Shown here: piece by piece, positions 41,961 through 50,990 of the stretch
Position numbering within the stretch: the first letter of the stretch is position 1
Layout: each line of letters begins with the position of its first letter
Source: Candidatus Latescibacterota bacterium
GTDB taxonomy: Bacteria; Latescibacterota; UBA2968; UBA8231
Direction of reading: 5' to 3'
Length of the DNA stretch: 64,000 bases
NCBI GenBank assembly: GCA_022826515.1
Contig: JAJDUT010000024.1
Span: 29,277-93,276, forward strand
Made by a program: the position numbers and the translations under genes
Notes under the pieces: generated by a model
What the model was told of the DNA's origin: nothing
Databases searched by the model: none
What the model saw: only the letters and a program-made list of their open reading frames with translations

Positions 41961-44561
41961 ATGGGATTTGTAGAGACATTCGCCGACTCGCTGAAAGAGA
42001 TGCCCCGTGCGCCGATGGGGGAGTCCCTGCGGCCGCTGTGGCAAGAGGCCCTCGCGCAGATCAAGGCCGAGCACCAAGCCGGGACCGACGGGCAGACCGT
42101 GGCCCGGCGGATCGCCGAGGCTATGGACGCGGTGGTGCTGTCTATTTACCAGAGCGCCATGCCCCAGACGGCTGGCCCCCACGCGCTGGTGGCACTGGGC
42201 GGATACGGCCGTTGCGAAATGGCGCCGCACTCCGACGTTGACTTACTCTTCTTGTTCGCCAAAAGCCAAGACAAGGTTCCCGAAGTGGTCGCTGGTGTGT
42301 TCAATCCGCTGTGGGACTTGGGGTTTGAGGTGGGGCACAGCAGTCGCACGCTGGACGATGTGGTCAGGGCGGTGCGCGAAGATCTGGAATCGCGCACCGC
42401 GATGATGGACGGCCGCCTGCTGGCCGGCGACGCTGCGCTTTTCGCCCAGTTTCAAAAGCGGCTCTACAAGCGCGTGCCCAAGCGCACGGTCATCGAGCTG
42501 AATCGGCTGCGCCAGCAGCAACTCGAAGCGCGGCAATCGGTCCAGCTTTTGGAGCCAAATGTCAAGGAGAGTCCGGGGGGCTTGCGCGAGATACAGATGT
42601 TTGAATGGGCGCTCAAGGCCAAGGTCAAAGCGCCCGAGTACGGCGATTTGTACGCGCAGTATCTCGATGGCGGCAGCAAGAGCCTCGCCCACAGCCGCGC
42701 CTTTCTTTGGCGGGTGCGGCACGCGCTCCACTTTGCCGTGGGCCGCAAGCGCGACGTGCTAGAGCACGATCTCAAGCCGCAGATCGCGGTGGCCTTGGGC
42801 TATGAGGACCAAGACCAAGAGTTGGCGGTCGAGTGCTTTATGCGCGAGTACTACCTACATGCGCGCACTGTGCACCAGCTAGTAGAACGCGCCTTCCAGC
42901 AATTGACGCGCAAGCCGCGCAATAGCAGCCGCAGCATGTATCTAGAACGCGGGGTGGCCGCGATAGAAGGAGAGATCGTCCTCGCCGATGACGAGGCGTA
43001 CTTTGCCGCCGATCCTCTGCGCCTGCTAAAAATTTTCCTCACGGCCCAGACCAAGAATTTGAAGCTGAGCGATCAGGCGCAGAGCGCGGTGCGCGCCAGT
43101 CTGCCGCTGATCAACGACGCATTCAGACGCCTGCCGGCGGCCCGCGACTTGTTCCTCAGGATACTCAAGCGCAAATACCACACGGCGCGCACCCTCCGGC
43201 GCATGCACGACTTGGGCGTTTTGGGCGCGTACTTGCCCGAGTTTGAGCGGCTGACCTGCTTGGTCCAATACGACATTTACCACATCTACACGGTCGATGA
43301 GCACACGCTGGTCGCGCTGGAAAATTTGGAAGCGCTTGGTCAGCAGGAGGGAGCCATGTCGGCGATCCTCGCCCAGTGTACGCGCCGCGATTTGTTGTTC
43401 TTCGCCGTGCTCTTGCACGACGTGGGCAAGTGGAAGCGCGACGACCACATCGCGCGCGGCATTGAGATGACCGAGGAGCTGAGCGAGCGGATAGGGCTGT
43501 CTCCAGAGGAGCGGGCCATGCTGTGCTTCCTCGTGGAGCACCACCAAGACATGGTGCTGATCTCGCGGCGGCGCAATCTCGACGACTACGAGATGATCGC
43601 CGAGTTCGCCGGGCTGTTCGCCAACGCAGAATGGCTGCGCACGCTCTACTTGGTTTCGTACGCCGACCTGTCGGCGGTTGCGCCCGACGCGTGGACCGAT
43701 TGGCAGGGGGCCTTACTGTGGGAATTGTACTACAAGACGGCCGAGCAACTGCACTCGGACCGGGAGGCGCTAGAGGCCAAACAGCGCGCGCGTCAGAAAC
43801 TCGACGAGCACCTCGATCACATCGAGGGCCACTGGCCGGCCCAACGCGTCGTCCAGTTCCAAGAGCACATCGATCAGCTACCCCCCAGCTATTTGGTGGC
43901 TTACAACCGCGCGCAGATCAGGGTACATCTGGAGATGATCGCCCGCCTGAGCCGGGAGCAGCCTTTTGTCTTGGAATTCATCGAGCACGAAGGGCATACT
44001 GAGGTCGTTGTCTGCACCCGCGACCAGCGCCAGCTCATGGCCAAGATCTGCGGTGCCTTGGCCGTCAACGACATCAATATCCTCCGCGCGGATGTCAATA
44101 CCCGCGCCGACGATGTGGTGCTCGACATTTTTCAGGTGACCAACATCGACGGCAGCCCGGCGCTGCCCGACTGGAAGAAGGAGCGCATGCGCGAGCGGGT
44201 GGCCGAGGTTATTTTGCTGCGGCTGAAGGCCCGCGACTTGATAGCAAAGTACAGCAGCAGTTGGGACCGCCGCCGCCGACAGCGGCAGTACGATCAGCCG
44301 CCGCGCATTGCGTTCGACAATCACATTTCAGCCCGCTACACGGTCGTCGATATCGAAGCCCAAGACAAGGTGGGCCTGCTGTACAGAATCGCGTACCTGC
44401 TGGACGAGCTGGATCTCGACATCCACCGCGCCATTATCAACACGGTGGCGGCGCGGGCGCAAGATTCCTTCTACATCGTCGATGCCGAGGGGCAGAAGAT
44501 CGCCAGCCATGAGGAACTCGACCGGATACAGCAGTACCTGCTCGACGGGCTGGCGTCTTAG
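41961..44561 (+). CDS. glnD: [protein-PII] uridylyltransferase/uridylyl-removing enzyme
   Basis: An 866-residue bifunctional nitrogen sensor that uridylylates PII proteins at low glutamine and removes the group at high glutamine. The nucleotidyltransferase motif GGYGRCEMAPHSDVDLLF is at about 79-96; the HD hydrolase site LLHDVGKWKRDDH is near 485; two C-terminal ACT domains begin near 681 (VVVCTRDQRQLMAKI) and 792 (YTVVDIEAQDKVGLL). All four domains are intact. No glnB/glnK lies beside it; the ammonium transporter at 17246 is a plausible downstream partner of the system. Confidence 0.95.
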   Translation: MGFVETFADSLKEMPRAPMGESLRPLWQEALAQIKAEHQAGTDGQTVARRIAEAMDAVVLSIYQSAMPQTAGPHALVALGGYGRCEMAPHSDVDLLFLFAKSQDKVPEVVAGVFNPLWDLGFEVGHSSRTLDDVVRAVREDLESRTAMMDGRLLAGDAALFAQFQKRLYKRVPKRTVIELNRLRQQQLEARQSVQLLEPNVKESPGGLREIQMFEWALKAKVKAPEYGDLYAQYLDGGSKSLAHSRAFLWRVRHALHFAVGRKRDVLEHDLKPQIAVALGYEDQDQELAVECFMREYYLHARTVHQLVERAFQQLTRKPRNSSRSMYLERGVAAIEGEIVLADDEAYFAADPLRLLKIFLTAQTKNLKLSDQAQSAVRASLPLINDAFRRLPAARDLFLRILKRKYHTARTLRRMHDLGVLGAYLPEFERLTCLVQYDIYHIYTVDEHTLVALENLEALGQQEGAMSAILAQCTRRDLLFFAVLLHDVGKWKRDDHIARGIEMTEELSERIGLSPEERAMLCFLVEHHQDMVLISRRRNLDDYEMIAEFAGLFANAEWLRTLYLVSYADLSAVAPDAWTDWQGALLWELYYKTAEQLHSDREALEAKQRARQKLDEHLDHIEGHWPAQRVVQFQEHIDQLPPSYLVAYNRAQIRVHLEMIARLSREQPFVLEFIEHEGHTEVVVCTRDQRQLMAKICGALAVNDINILRADVNTRADDVVLDIFQVTNIDGSPALPDWKKERMRERVAEVILLRLKARDLIAKYSSSWDRRRRQRQYDQPPRIAFDNHISARYTVVDIEAQDKVGLLYRIAYLLDELDLDIHRAIINTVAARAQDSFYIVDAEGQKIASHEELDRIQQYLLDGLAS

Positions 44562-44586
44562 AGCTGTAAACTCATAAAGGAAAATA

Positions 44587-45000
44587 ATGTCAGAGCATCC
44601 CAAGCCAACCTGCAAAGTGATTCGCAGCCGAGAAACCTACGAAGGCAAACAGGCACTCACCTATGTCTCGGGGATCGCAGCCGAGACCACCGGCTCGCAG
44701 GGGATTTGCATGCACCTGCTGAACTTGCCTCCTAAAGAACGGGCCAAGGCACACCTACACGAAGACCACGAGACAGCTATTTATGTCATTAGCGGCCAAG
44801 CTGGAATGTGGTATGGCGAGCGGCTGGAGGAGCATGAATCCGTCAACAGCGGCGACTTTGTTTACATCCCCGCCGGCATCCCTCACCTTCCCTACAATCC
44901 CAGCGAGACCGAAACCTGCACTGCTGTGATCGCTCGGACGGATCCCAACGAACAAGAGAGCGTTAAACTCTTACCTGAACTGGACGGGATACACAGCTAG
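44587..45000 (+). CDS. cupin-domain protein
   Basis: A 137-residue single-domain cupin. Metal-site histidines are in HLHEDHETAIYVISG and IPAGIPHLPYN. Such small cupins are often sugar or small-molecule isomerases, oxygenases or binding proteins; the role is unknown here. AAAGGAAA precedes the ATG, 26 nt after glnD. A broken partial copy of its 3' half lies at 45672-45778. Confidence 0.88.
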   Translation: MSEHPKPTCKVIRSRETYEGKQALTYVSGIAAETTGSQGICMHLLNLPPKERAKAHLHEDHETAIYVISGQAGMWYGERLEEHESVNSGDFVYIPAGIPHLPYNPSETETCTAVIARTDPNEQESVKLLPELDGIHS

Positions 45001-45075
45001 ACAGAGGAGTCGATGTGCCCATCACAAGAAAAGTGAGCGGTAAACATCGAACTCAACCTCTTTCTCTACTTGGCC

Positions 45076-45639
45076 ATGCTCAAAGAAGGTCAACTCGTCA
45101 AAGCCATTCCCCTAGAAAGGGGACAGGTGCTGTGCCGCTATCCGCGCTGGCAGGACATACCCTCGTACGTCGAAATGTGCCAGATTCTGCACCGCGAGCG
45201 GGTGCGGGCCTATCATGCTGATACGGATTTCGCCTTGGGCTGCCAACGCCTAGCCCAGATCATGGTCGAAGTCGAGACAGGTCAGGCCTCCCACCTTTTG
45301 CTGGAGGTGGATGGACGCATTATCGGCGAGGGCCGCATGGCTCCCCGCAACCGGGTCATGGGGGTTTTGGGCATCAAAATCATCGGCGAGTATCAGGGTC
45401 GGCGCTTGGGCACGGCGCTGATGGGAGTTTTGGAGGAAGAGGCGCGCAAAATGGACCTGCAGCAGATTTACCTGACTGTATTCGCCAATAACACCCCTGC
45501 CCGCCGTTTGTACGAAAAGGCCGGTTATCGGCAAGTGGGGCGCATTGCCGAATGGTTCAGTGAAGAGGACGAAGACGGCCATGTTGCACTGGTGGACAAA
45601 ATAGATATGATGAAACGCCTAGAGCCGGATGCTCGATAA
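45076..45639 (+). CDS. GNAT-family N-acetyltransferase
   Basis: A 187-residue acetyltransferase. The acetyl-CoA-binding region is IKIIGEYQGRRLGTALMG, followed by IYLTVFANNTPARRLYEKAGYRQVG. The substrate is unknown. The start is uncertain: an ATG with a good GAGGAG site at 45013 is in the same frame but meets a TGA after seven codons (45034-45036), and the frame from that TGA to ATG 45076 continues without a standard start except TTG 45070. ATG 45076 is taken, perhaps reached by re-initiation after the short frame. Confidence 0.85.
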   Translation: MLKEGQLVKAIPLERGQVLCRYPRWQDIPSYVEMCQILHRERVRAYHADTDFALGCQRLAQIMVEVETGQASHLLLEVDGRIIGEGRMAPRNRVMGVLGIKIIGEYQGRRLGTALMGVLEEEARKMDLQQIYLTVFANNTPARRLYEKAGYRQVGRIAEWFSEEDEDGHVALVDKIDMMKRLEPDAR

Positions 45640-45671
45640 TGAAGACGCCTGCGATCATTTTTACTGACGAC

Positions 45672-45778
45672 GCGGCTAGAGGAGCATGTATATATCAACA
45701 GCGGATATTCCCGCCGGCATCCCTCACCTTCCCTACAATCCCAGCGAGACGGAAACCTGCACCGCTCGGACGGACCCC
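45672..45778 (+). pseudogene. partial, broken copy of the cupin gene's 3' half
   Basis: The stretch matches 44818-44946 inside the cupin gene almost base for base, including CCGGCATCCCTCACCTTCCC and CAGCGAGAC, but carries deletions in the middle and near the end that break the frame. It is a fragment duplication placed after the GNAT gene, so the cupin-GNAT pair was probably part of a once longer repeat. Confidence 0.85.
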
Positions 45779-45870
45779 CTGCTCGAAAAGGTAGATTGAT
45801 GCAGCCGTGCCGTTCTTTGCATCACCGCATCAAATATATTATCATTTGATGTATATAACAGGAGCACCCC

Positions 45871-46098
45871 ATGAGAACGACACTCGATATCGACGACCCA
45901 GTCCTCCGGGAGTTGAAGCGGCTCCAAACCAAGGAAGGCAAGTCCTTGGGCCGGCTCGTATCCGACCTGCTGGCGCGTGCGCTGAAGGAGGACGCTGCTC
46001 CCACCCCTACTGCGCCTCCGGTCTGGATCGCAAAGCCGATGGGCGCACGCGTCAATCTCTCCGACAAGGAAGCCGTGCATCGCGCCTTAGACCGATGA
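45871..46098 (+). CDS. VapB-like antitoxin
   Basis: A 75-residue protein with an N-terminal ribbon-helix-helix-type DNA-binding segment (MRTTLDIDDPVLRELKRLQ) and a charged tail that would wrap the toxin. GGAG precedes the ATG. It lies 6 nt before a PIN-domain gene, the usual VapBC order, and would repress the pair's promoter. Confidence 0.88.
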   Translation: MRTTLDIDDPVLRELKRLQTKEGKSLGRLVSDLLARALKEDAAPTPTAPPVWIAKPMGARVNLSDKEAVHRALDR

Positions 46099-46104
46099 TC
46101 TCCC

Positions 46105-46539
46105 ATGAGCTACTCCTTGGACGTCAACATCCTTCTCTATTCGTCGGACGCCTCCAGTCCGTTCCACGCGAAGGCCAAGAGCTTTCTGGAATCCTGTATG
46201 AGTCGGAGCGATGTGCTCTATCTGAGTTGGCCGACGATAATGAGTTACCTGCGCATTGCCACGCATCCATCCATCTTCGATGAGCCGCTGACGCCCGAAG
46301 AGGCCATGGCCAACGTGGAGACGCTGCTCAATCTGCCCAATTCTCGCTGTCTGGCCGAGGAAGACGGATTCTGGGAGACGTGGCGATCCGTGACTAATGA
46401 GACATCTGTGCGTGGCAACTTGGTGCCGGATGCACACCTCGCCGCGCTGCTTCGCTTCCACGGGGTGCGTCGGCTGTACACGCACGACCGCGACTATCGG
46501 AGATTCGATTTCCTCGATGTACAGGATCCACTTGCTTGA
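46105..46539 (+). CDS. VapC-like PIN-domain toxin
   Basis: A 144-residue PIN ribonuclease. The first acidic residue lies in SLDVNILLYSSD; later acidic sites are in VPDAHLAALL and THDRDYRRFD. These match the metal-binding set of VapC toxins, which cleave RNA when free. The stop overlaps a possible TTG start of the next gene. Confidence 0.88.
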   Translation: MSYSLDVNILLYSSDASSPFHAKAKSFLESCMSRSDVLYLSWPTIMSYLRIATHPSIFDEPLTPEEAMANVETLLNLPNSRCLAEEDGFWETWRSVTNETSVRGNLVPDAHLAALLRFHGVRRLYTHDRDYRRFDFLDVQDPLA

Positions 46540-46565
46540 TTCTTGATGAACAAAAACTCAGAAGA

Positions 46566-46901
46566 ATGGTACCCGTCACCGACAATCTTCTCGACCAGAT
46601 GGTCCAGGCCATCGTCGCCGAGGTCGATCCCGAGCAGGTGATCCTCTTCGGCTCTCGCGCTCGCGGCGACGCGCGGGAAGATTCGGATGTCGATCTGGTG
46701 GTGGTGGAGGCCGAGCCGTTTGGGAAGGCTCGAAGCCGACGTTTAGAGGCCGCCCGGGTTTACGAAGCGGTGGCCGGTTTCGACGCTTTGACAGACATCT
46801 TGATTTATAGCCGCGACGAGGTTGACCACTGGCGCGACTCAGTCAACCATGTCCTTGCCCGTGCATTACGAGAGGGAACGGTGCTCTATGAGCGAGCTTG
46901 A
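46566..46901 (+). CDS. mntA: MNT-domain nucleotidyltransferase antitoxin
   Basis: A 111-residue minimal nucleotidyltransferase. GSRARGDAREDSDVDLVVVE holds the GSx10DxD metal-binding signature. In MNT-HEPN modules this protein AMPylates and silences the HEPN toxin encoded next. ATG 46566 is chosen; an in-frame TTG at 46536 overlaps the vapC stop as TTGA and is also possible. The gene overlaps its partner by 14 nt. Confidence 0.85.
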   Translation: MVPVTDNLLDQMVQAIVAEVDPEQVILFGSRARGDAREDSDVDLVVVEAEPFGKARSRRLEAARVYEAVAGFDALTDILIYSRDEVDHWRDSVNHVLARALREGTVLYERA

Positions 46902-47349
46902 TGAGGCTCGTACCCTCATGGACGCCGGGGACCGGGATCTTTCGGCACTCCGCGGAATGGAGGATACTTTAGTCTTTGCCGATGAGATCGTCGGTTTCCA
47001 CGTCCAACAGGCTGCCGAGAAATTTCTGAAGGCTTGGCTCGTCTTGTGGAGCGAGCCATATCCCCTGACTCACAACCTTGCCCGCCTTCTGACGCTCTTG
47101 CAGGAGAAGACACCTGCCGCCGCACAATTTCGCGATCTCAATGAATACACGGCTTACGCGGTTCAGTTCCGTTACGACGCCATGGAGTCCGAATCGACTC
47201 CAATCAACCGGGAAGAAGCCGTCCAGCGTTTGGAAGCGTTACGTCAGCAGGTCCGACGGCGGTTGGCGGAGGTGGAGATGACTGGCAAAACAAACGATGA
47301 TGGCCAAGACCGCGACCCGGAATTTGGATTAGGAACGCCGGAGGTATAA
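46888..47349 (+). CDS. HEPN-domain protein (toxin partner of MNT)
   Basis: A 153-residue helical protein. VGFHVQQAAEKFLKAWLVLW and LTHNLARLL are typical of PF05168 HEPN domains. The canonical RNase motif Rx4-6H is not plain; RYDAMESES lies where it might be. ATG 46888 with GAGAGG before it is used; the longer frame lies inside the MNT gene. With the MNT gene it makes a type VII-like toxin-antitoxin pair. Confidence 0.85.
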   Translation: MSELDEARTLMDAGDRDLSALRGMEDTLVFADEIVGFHVQQAAEKFLKAWLVLWSEPYPLTHNLARLLTLLQEKTPAAAQFRDLNEYTAYAVQFRYDAMESESTPINREEAVQRLEALRQQVRRRLAEVEMTGKTNDDGQDRDPEFGLGTPEV

Positions 47350-47393
47350 GATGACTAATGTTGACAAAAACGTCGAAATCAACTTGCCCCTAC

Positions 47394-49085
47394 CTAGTAC
47401 GCCCGCGTCGTCCGCCCCAACTCCTCGGCCTCAATCCACTTCCGCAACACGGCACCAGAGCGCGCTAGCAGCTCTCGATAAGGCCGCTCCAATGTCTTGT
47501 TCTTTGGGTTTTTTCCCGACTGCCGTGGCACGGCGTTGAATCGTCCCCGCGCCTCGACGATGTTGCGGCTCGGATTGTGCACGGCGATCGTCAATACCCG
47601 GGCGCTGTAGCCCTCTGGATCGGCCACCTGCATGGACCACACTGACTTGCTGCCCCGCCGGCAGTTGGAAATATAGGAGGCGACGCAGTGGTTCATCGCC
47701 CGTCCTTCCAGCGTGAGTTCTCTCTTGGAAGTTAGCTCGCGGATGGTCCAACGCAGCCCTTCCTCTTTGTCGTCTTCCCACTCAAATTCCGAGATGCCAG
47801 ACGATTCCCAACTCCCTCCGGGCTGGCGGTTGTCGCGGGCTAAGCGCTCGTGCCATTCCTCGACTTGGCGCAGGAGCTTGACCGCGCTGCGGCCCTTCAT
47901 GGTGTAGCTGGGCTGCGGTGGCTCGCCTTCCTCTGTGGGGACGAATTTTTGGTGATTTATATAATCGACGATTGGTCCCACCATGTCCGGGTCGAGCATG
48001 GGGTTTTCGACGAGGAAGAGGACTACGGTGCTCCAGAAGGATTCGTCGGCGAAACTGCGACCCAATTCCGTGGCTATTACGGCCTGCGCCAACATCTCAC
48101 TGCCTCCTTGACCCACCACTTGCGCCCAGCGCAGGGCCTCGGTCGCCGTCAGTTCGCTCGGTGCCTCGGCAAAGATGTGTGCCATGCGCTTGGAGAGCAC
48201 CAGCGGCAGGTCGGCCGTGCGGATGTTCTGCCCGCTGCCCACGTGGACAAACCACCCCTGTTGGCGTTGGGCCGCTGGCTCCCAGCCGCCGAACCACCCC
48301 GAATCCAAGCAGGTCGGCACGTCGTAGCGGGCTAATAGAAATCGGACCAGCGCGGCGAATTGCCGCCGGGGATTGCGGCTGTCTGGCTTCCACTCGGACG
48401 GCGACTGCTGCCAAGCGCCGCTGTGTCGCGCCAATGCGCCGAGGGCCTCGACGAAGGTGTTGCCCTCCACTCGGCCCAAGCGGTGGAGAGCTGGCCGCGC
48501 GTCGAGCAGATTGGGTGTCCGCTTCTCTACGTGTAAGAGCAAATCCTGTAGCTGTGTCCGCTGGTCGCCGGCCAAGCCGGCAAAGGTCCGATAGATCAGG
48601 CGCAAGACCTCGGTGCGCAATTCTTCCTCGGCGATGGCTCCGGCCCAGAGCTGGTGAATGATGTCTTTGGTGCGCCGGCTGTGTTTGCGGCCCTTGTGCA
48701 GGGCCTGGGTGCTCTGGATCTGCTGGTGGAGCTTGAGCTCCTTGCTGCGCTGGGCGTCGCTTTTGTGGACGGCGTCGCCGAGTCCCTGTTGCCGACACCA
48801 CGTCTGGTAGGCGGCCACTCCGTCTAGCCCCAGTTGCGCGACGTGTTGGTGCAGGGCGTCTTCGGCTTGGGCGACCTGTTGGTCGCGCTGGTGCGCGGCG
48901 CGCTCTTGTCGCCGCTCCTGCCAAGTCTTGCTCAGGGCTGCGCTAAACCCGTGCTGGCGGCACCAGACCTTATAGGCTTCAATGGCCTCTAGGCCCAGCG
49001 ATGCCATGTGTGCGCCCAACTCGGCATTGGCGCGCGCGGTGGCACCCCGGCGACGGCTCTTTTTGCGCTTGGGTTGTTTAGCCAT
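47394..49085 (-). CDS. PcfJ-domain protein with two N-terminal repeats
   Basis: A 563-residue protein. The C-terminus (from about 430) has WTIRELTSKRELTLEGRAMNHCVASY and VLTIAVHNPSRNIVEARGRFN, matching PcfJ-like proteins known from plasmids and many environmental genomes; the biochemical role is unknown. The basic N-terminus (KRKKSRRR) is followed by two 44-residue repeats (about 23-66 and 78-121) sharing LGLEAIEAYKVWCRQHG / LGLDGVAAYQTWCRQQG. Its start overlaps the dehydratase stop by 8 nt. Converges with the HEPN gene. Confidence 0.82.
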   Translation of the reverse strand: MAKQPKRKKSRRRGATARANAELGAHMASLGLEAIEAYKVWCRQHGFSAALSKTWQERRQERAAHQRDQQVAQAEDALHQHVAQLGLDGVAAYQTWCRQQGLGDAVHKSDAQRSKELKLHQQIQSTQALHKGRKHSRRTKDIIHQLWAGAIAEEELRTEVLRLIYRTFAGLAGDQRTQLQDLLLHVEKRTPNLLDARPALHRLGRVEGNTFVEALGALARHSGAWQQSPSEWKPDSRNPRRQFAALVRFLLARYDVPTCLDSGWFGGWEPAAQRQQGWFVHVGSGQNIRTADLPLVLSKRMAHIFAEAPSELTATEALRWAQVVGQGGSEMLAQAVIATELGRSFADESFWSTVVLFLVENPMLDPDMVGPIVDYINHQKFVPTEEGEPPQPSYTMKGRSAVKLLRQVEEWHERLARDNRQPGGSWESSGISEFEWEDDKEEGLRWTIRELTSKRELTLEGRAMNHCVASYISNCRRGSKSVWSMQVADPEGYSARVLTIAVHNPSRNIVEARGRFNAVPRQSGKNPKNKTLERPYRELLARSGAVLRKWIEAEELGRTTRAY

Positions 49086-50046
49086 TTTGCAAAATCCGTG
49101 CTAAGTGATCGGCGGGTGCGTTCCCGCCGCTGAGGATGCCGACTACTTTTTTGCCGGCTAGAGACTCGCGAATCTTCAGGGCCGCGGCCAATGATGCGGC
49201 TCCGGCTCCTTCGGCTACCAGCTTGGCCTCTCGCGCCAACAGGCCAATGGCCGCGTCAATCTCCTCGTCGGTGACGAGTTCGAAGCGATCGACGAGTTCC
49301 CACATCATGTGCGAGGTCATCGCAAAGGGCACGCGCGTGGCTAGTCCCTCGTGCCGCGTGGCCATGGGAGCGTCCACGTCGAGCCGCCGCTGCTGATAGG
49401 CTCGGTAGCAGACGGGCGCTCGCTCGCTTTGCACGCCGATGATCTCGACCGATGGGTTTAGGTGGCGGGCGACGAGCGAGATGCCGCAGATGCCGCTGCC
49501 GCCGCCGACGGGCACGATCAGTGCTTCCACATCGGGCAGGGCGGCAAAAATTTCCAAGCCCATGGTGCCCACGCCGGTGATCAGCAATGGCTCGTTGGCC
49601 GAATGTACGTAGCGGCAGCCCGTGCGGCGCGCTTCGCGCTCGACTTCTTCGCGCGCCTCGTCGAAATCGCGGCCAACGAGGCAGACTTCGGCACCGAGGG
49701 CGCGCATGGCCGCGACTTTGGCCGGGTTGCTGGCGCGCTCTGGTCCGTAGATGGTCACTGGCGTGTCAAAAAGCTGACCGGCGTACGCCAGCGACTGGCC
49801 GTGGTTGCCGGTGCTGGCGCTGATGACGCCCCGCTGTCGCTCGGCCGGGGACAAGCGCCCGATGAGGTTGACGCCACCGCGCACCTTAAAGGCCCCCACG
49901 GGCTGCAAGTTCTCGCATTTGGCATGGTAGGAGCAGCCCAGCATTTGCGAGAGCTTATAGCAGTAGATGAGCGGCGTCGGTGCGAGATGCTCGCCGATAA
50001 ACGCTGCGGCCTCTTCCACGGCCGCGAAGGTAGGTGTGTCTGTCAT
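49078..50046 (-). CDS. threonine/serine dehydratase-like PLP enzyme
   Basis: A 322-residue fold-type II PLP enzyme. The PLP lysine lies in PVGAFKVRGGVNL, the glycine loop in VPVGGGSGICG. It would deaminate L-threonine or L-serine, or racemise serine. No ACT domain is present, so it is the short catabolic form. ATG 50046 has AAGGA 8 nt upstream; the ATG at 50055 is too close to that site. Confidence 0.9.
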   Translation of the reverse strand: MTDTPTFAAVEEAAAFIGEHLAPTPLIYCYKLSQMLGCSYHAKCENLQPVGAFKVRGGVNLIGRLSPAERQRGVISASTGNHGQSLAYAGQLFDTPVTIYGPERASNPAKVAAMRALGAEVCLVGRDFDEAREEVEREARRTGCRYVHSANEPLLITGVGTMGLEIFAALPDVEALIVPVGGGSGICGISLVARHLNPSVEIIGVQSERAPVCYRAYQQRRLDVDAPMATRHEGLATRVPFAMTSHMMWELVDRFELVTDEEIDAAIGLLAREAKLVAEGAGAASLAAALKIRESLAGKKVVGILSGGNAPADHLARILQNG

Positions 50047-50140
50047 TGGTTGCATCCTTAGAATATTCGTTATTTGACGCGAGGGTTCAATCTCGCTATG
50101 GTCAACCGGCCCAATTCACCCGAATTGATTTTATCGAATA

Positions 50141-50989
50141 ATGAACGCCGATGTCTGGGGGCTTGTGTTGGCGGCGGCCATTGGCCACGCCCTGTGGAAT
50201 TTCGCTGCCTACAAGGTCGCTGGCAACGTGGCCGTGCTCTGGCTCTCTTTTGCCTCTGGTATCCTGTTCGTACTGCCGCTGTGCGCTTATATCTGGTGGC
50301 AGGGCACGCCGCTGACTCTGTCGTGGCCGGCCGGCCTCTGTTTGCTGGCTACGGGTGTTTTTCACGGGCTGTACTTTGCGCTGCTGGCGCGGGCGTACGA
50401 GCACGGCGAAATCTCGACGGTGTATCCGATTGCGCGCGGCTCGGGCGTGGGGCTGACGGCTTTTGTAGCTTATCTCAGCTTGGGCGAGGACATTTCGCTC
50501 CTGGGCGCAGGCGGGATCGCCCTAGTTTTCGCAGGCATTCTTTGCGTTGGTGCCCCGGCTCTCAAGCTCCAAGCGCGGGGCTTGCAATTGGCCCTGAGCG
50601 TGGGGCTGACGATTGTCTGTTATTCGCTGATCGACAAAATAGGCGTGGGATACGTGCAACCGATTTACTACATCTGCGGCATGTGGATCATCGCCACCCT
50701 CATGCGCATGCCCTTTGTGGTGCGCCAATACGGTATGGAACTGCTGACGACGGTTCGCGACTTCTACGGGTATATTATCTTGATTGGTGCAGGCTCGCTG
50801 GCGACCTATCTGCTGATACTGTACGCCTATACTCAAGGGCCGGTCAGCTATATTATTGCCGCGCGCGAGTCGTCGGTGGTAATCGGCGCACTGCTGGGCT
50901 GGATCTTTCTCAAAGAACGGCTCACGGCCGTTAAGACCATTGGCATCCTCGCCATTGCCGGGGGCTTGATGCTGCTCAGGGCGAGTTGA
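50141..50989 (+). CDS. EamA/DMT-family exporter
   Basis: A 282-residue inner-membrane protein with ten hydrophobic helices arranged as two EamA halves (PIARGSGVGLTAFVAYLSLGE in the first; AARESSVVIGALLGWIFLKERL in the second). Such proteins move amino acids, nucleotide sugars or other metabolites out of the cell. It is in one direction with the next gene (1-nt gap). Confidence 0.92.
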   Translation: MNADVWGLVLAAAIGHALWNFAAYKVAGNVAVLWLSFASGILFVLPLCAYIWWQGTPLTLSWPAGLCLLATGVFHGLYFALLARAYEHGEISTVYPIARGSGVGLTAFVAYLSLGEDISLLGAGGIALVFAGILCVGAPALKLQARGLQLALSVGLTIVCYSLIDKIGVGYVQPIYYICGMWIIATLMRMPFVVRQYGMELLTTVRDFYGYIILIGAGSLATYLLILYAYTQGPVSYIIAARESSVVIGALLGWIFLKERLTAVKTIGILAIAGGLMLLRAS

Positions 50990-50990
50990 C

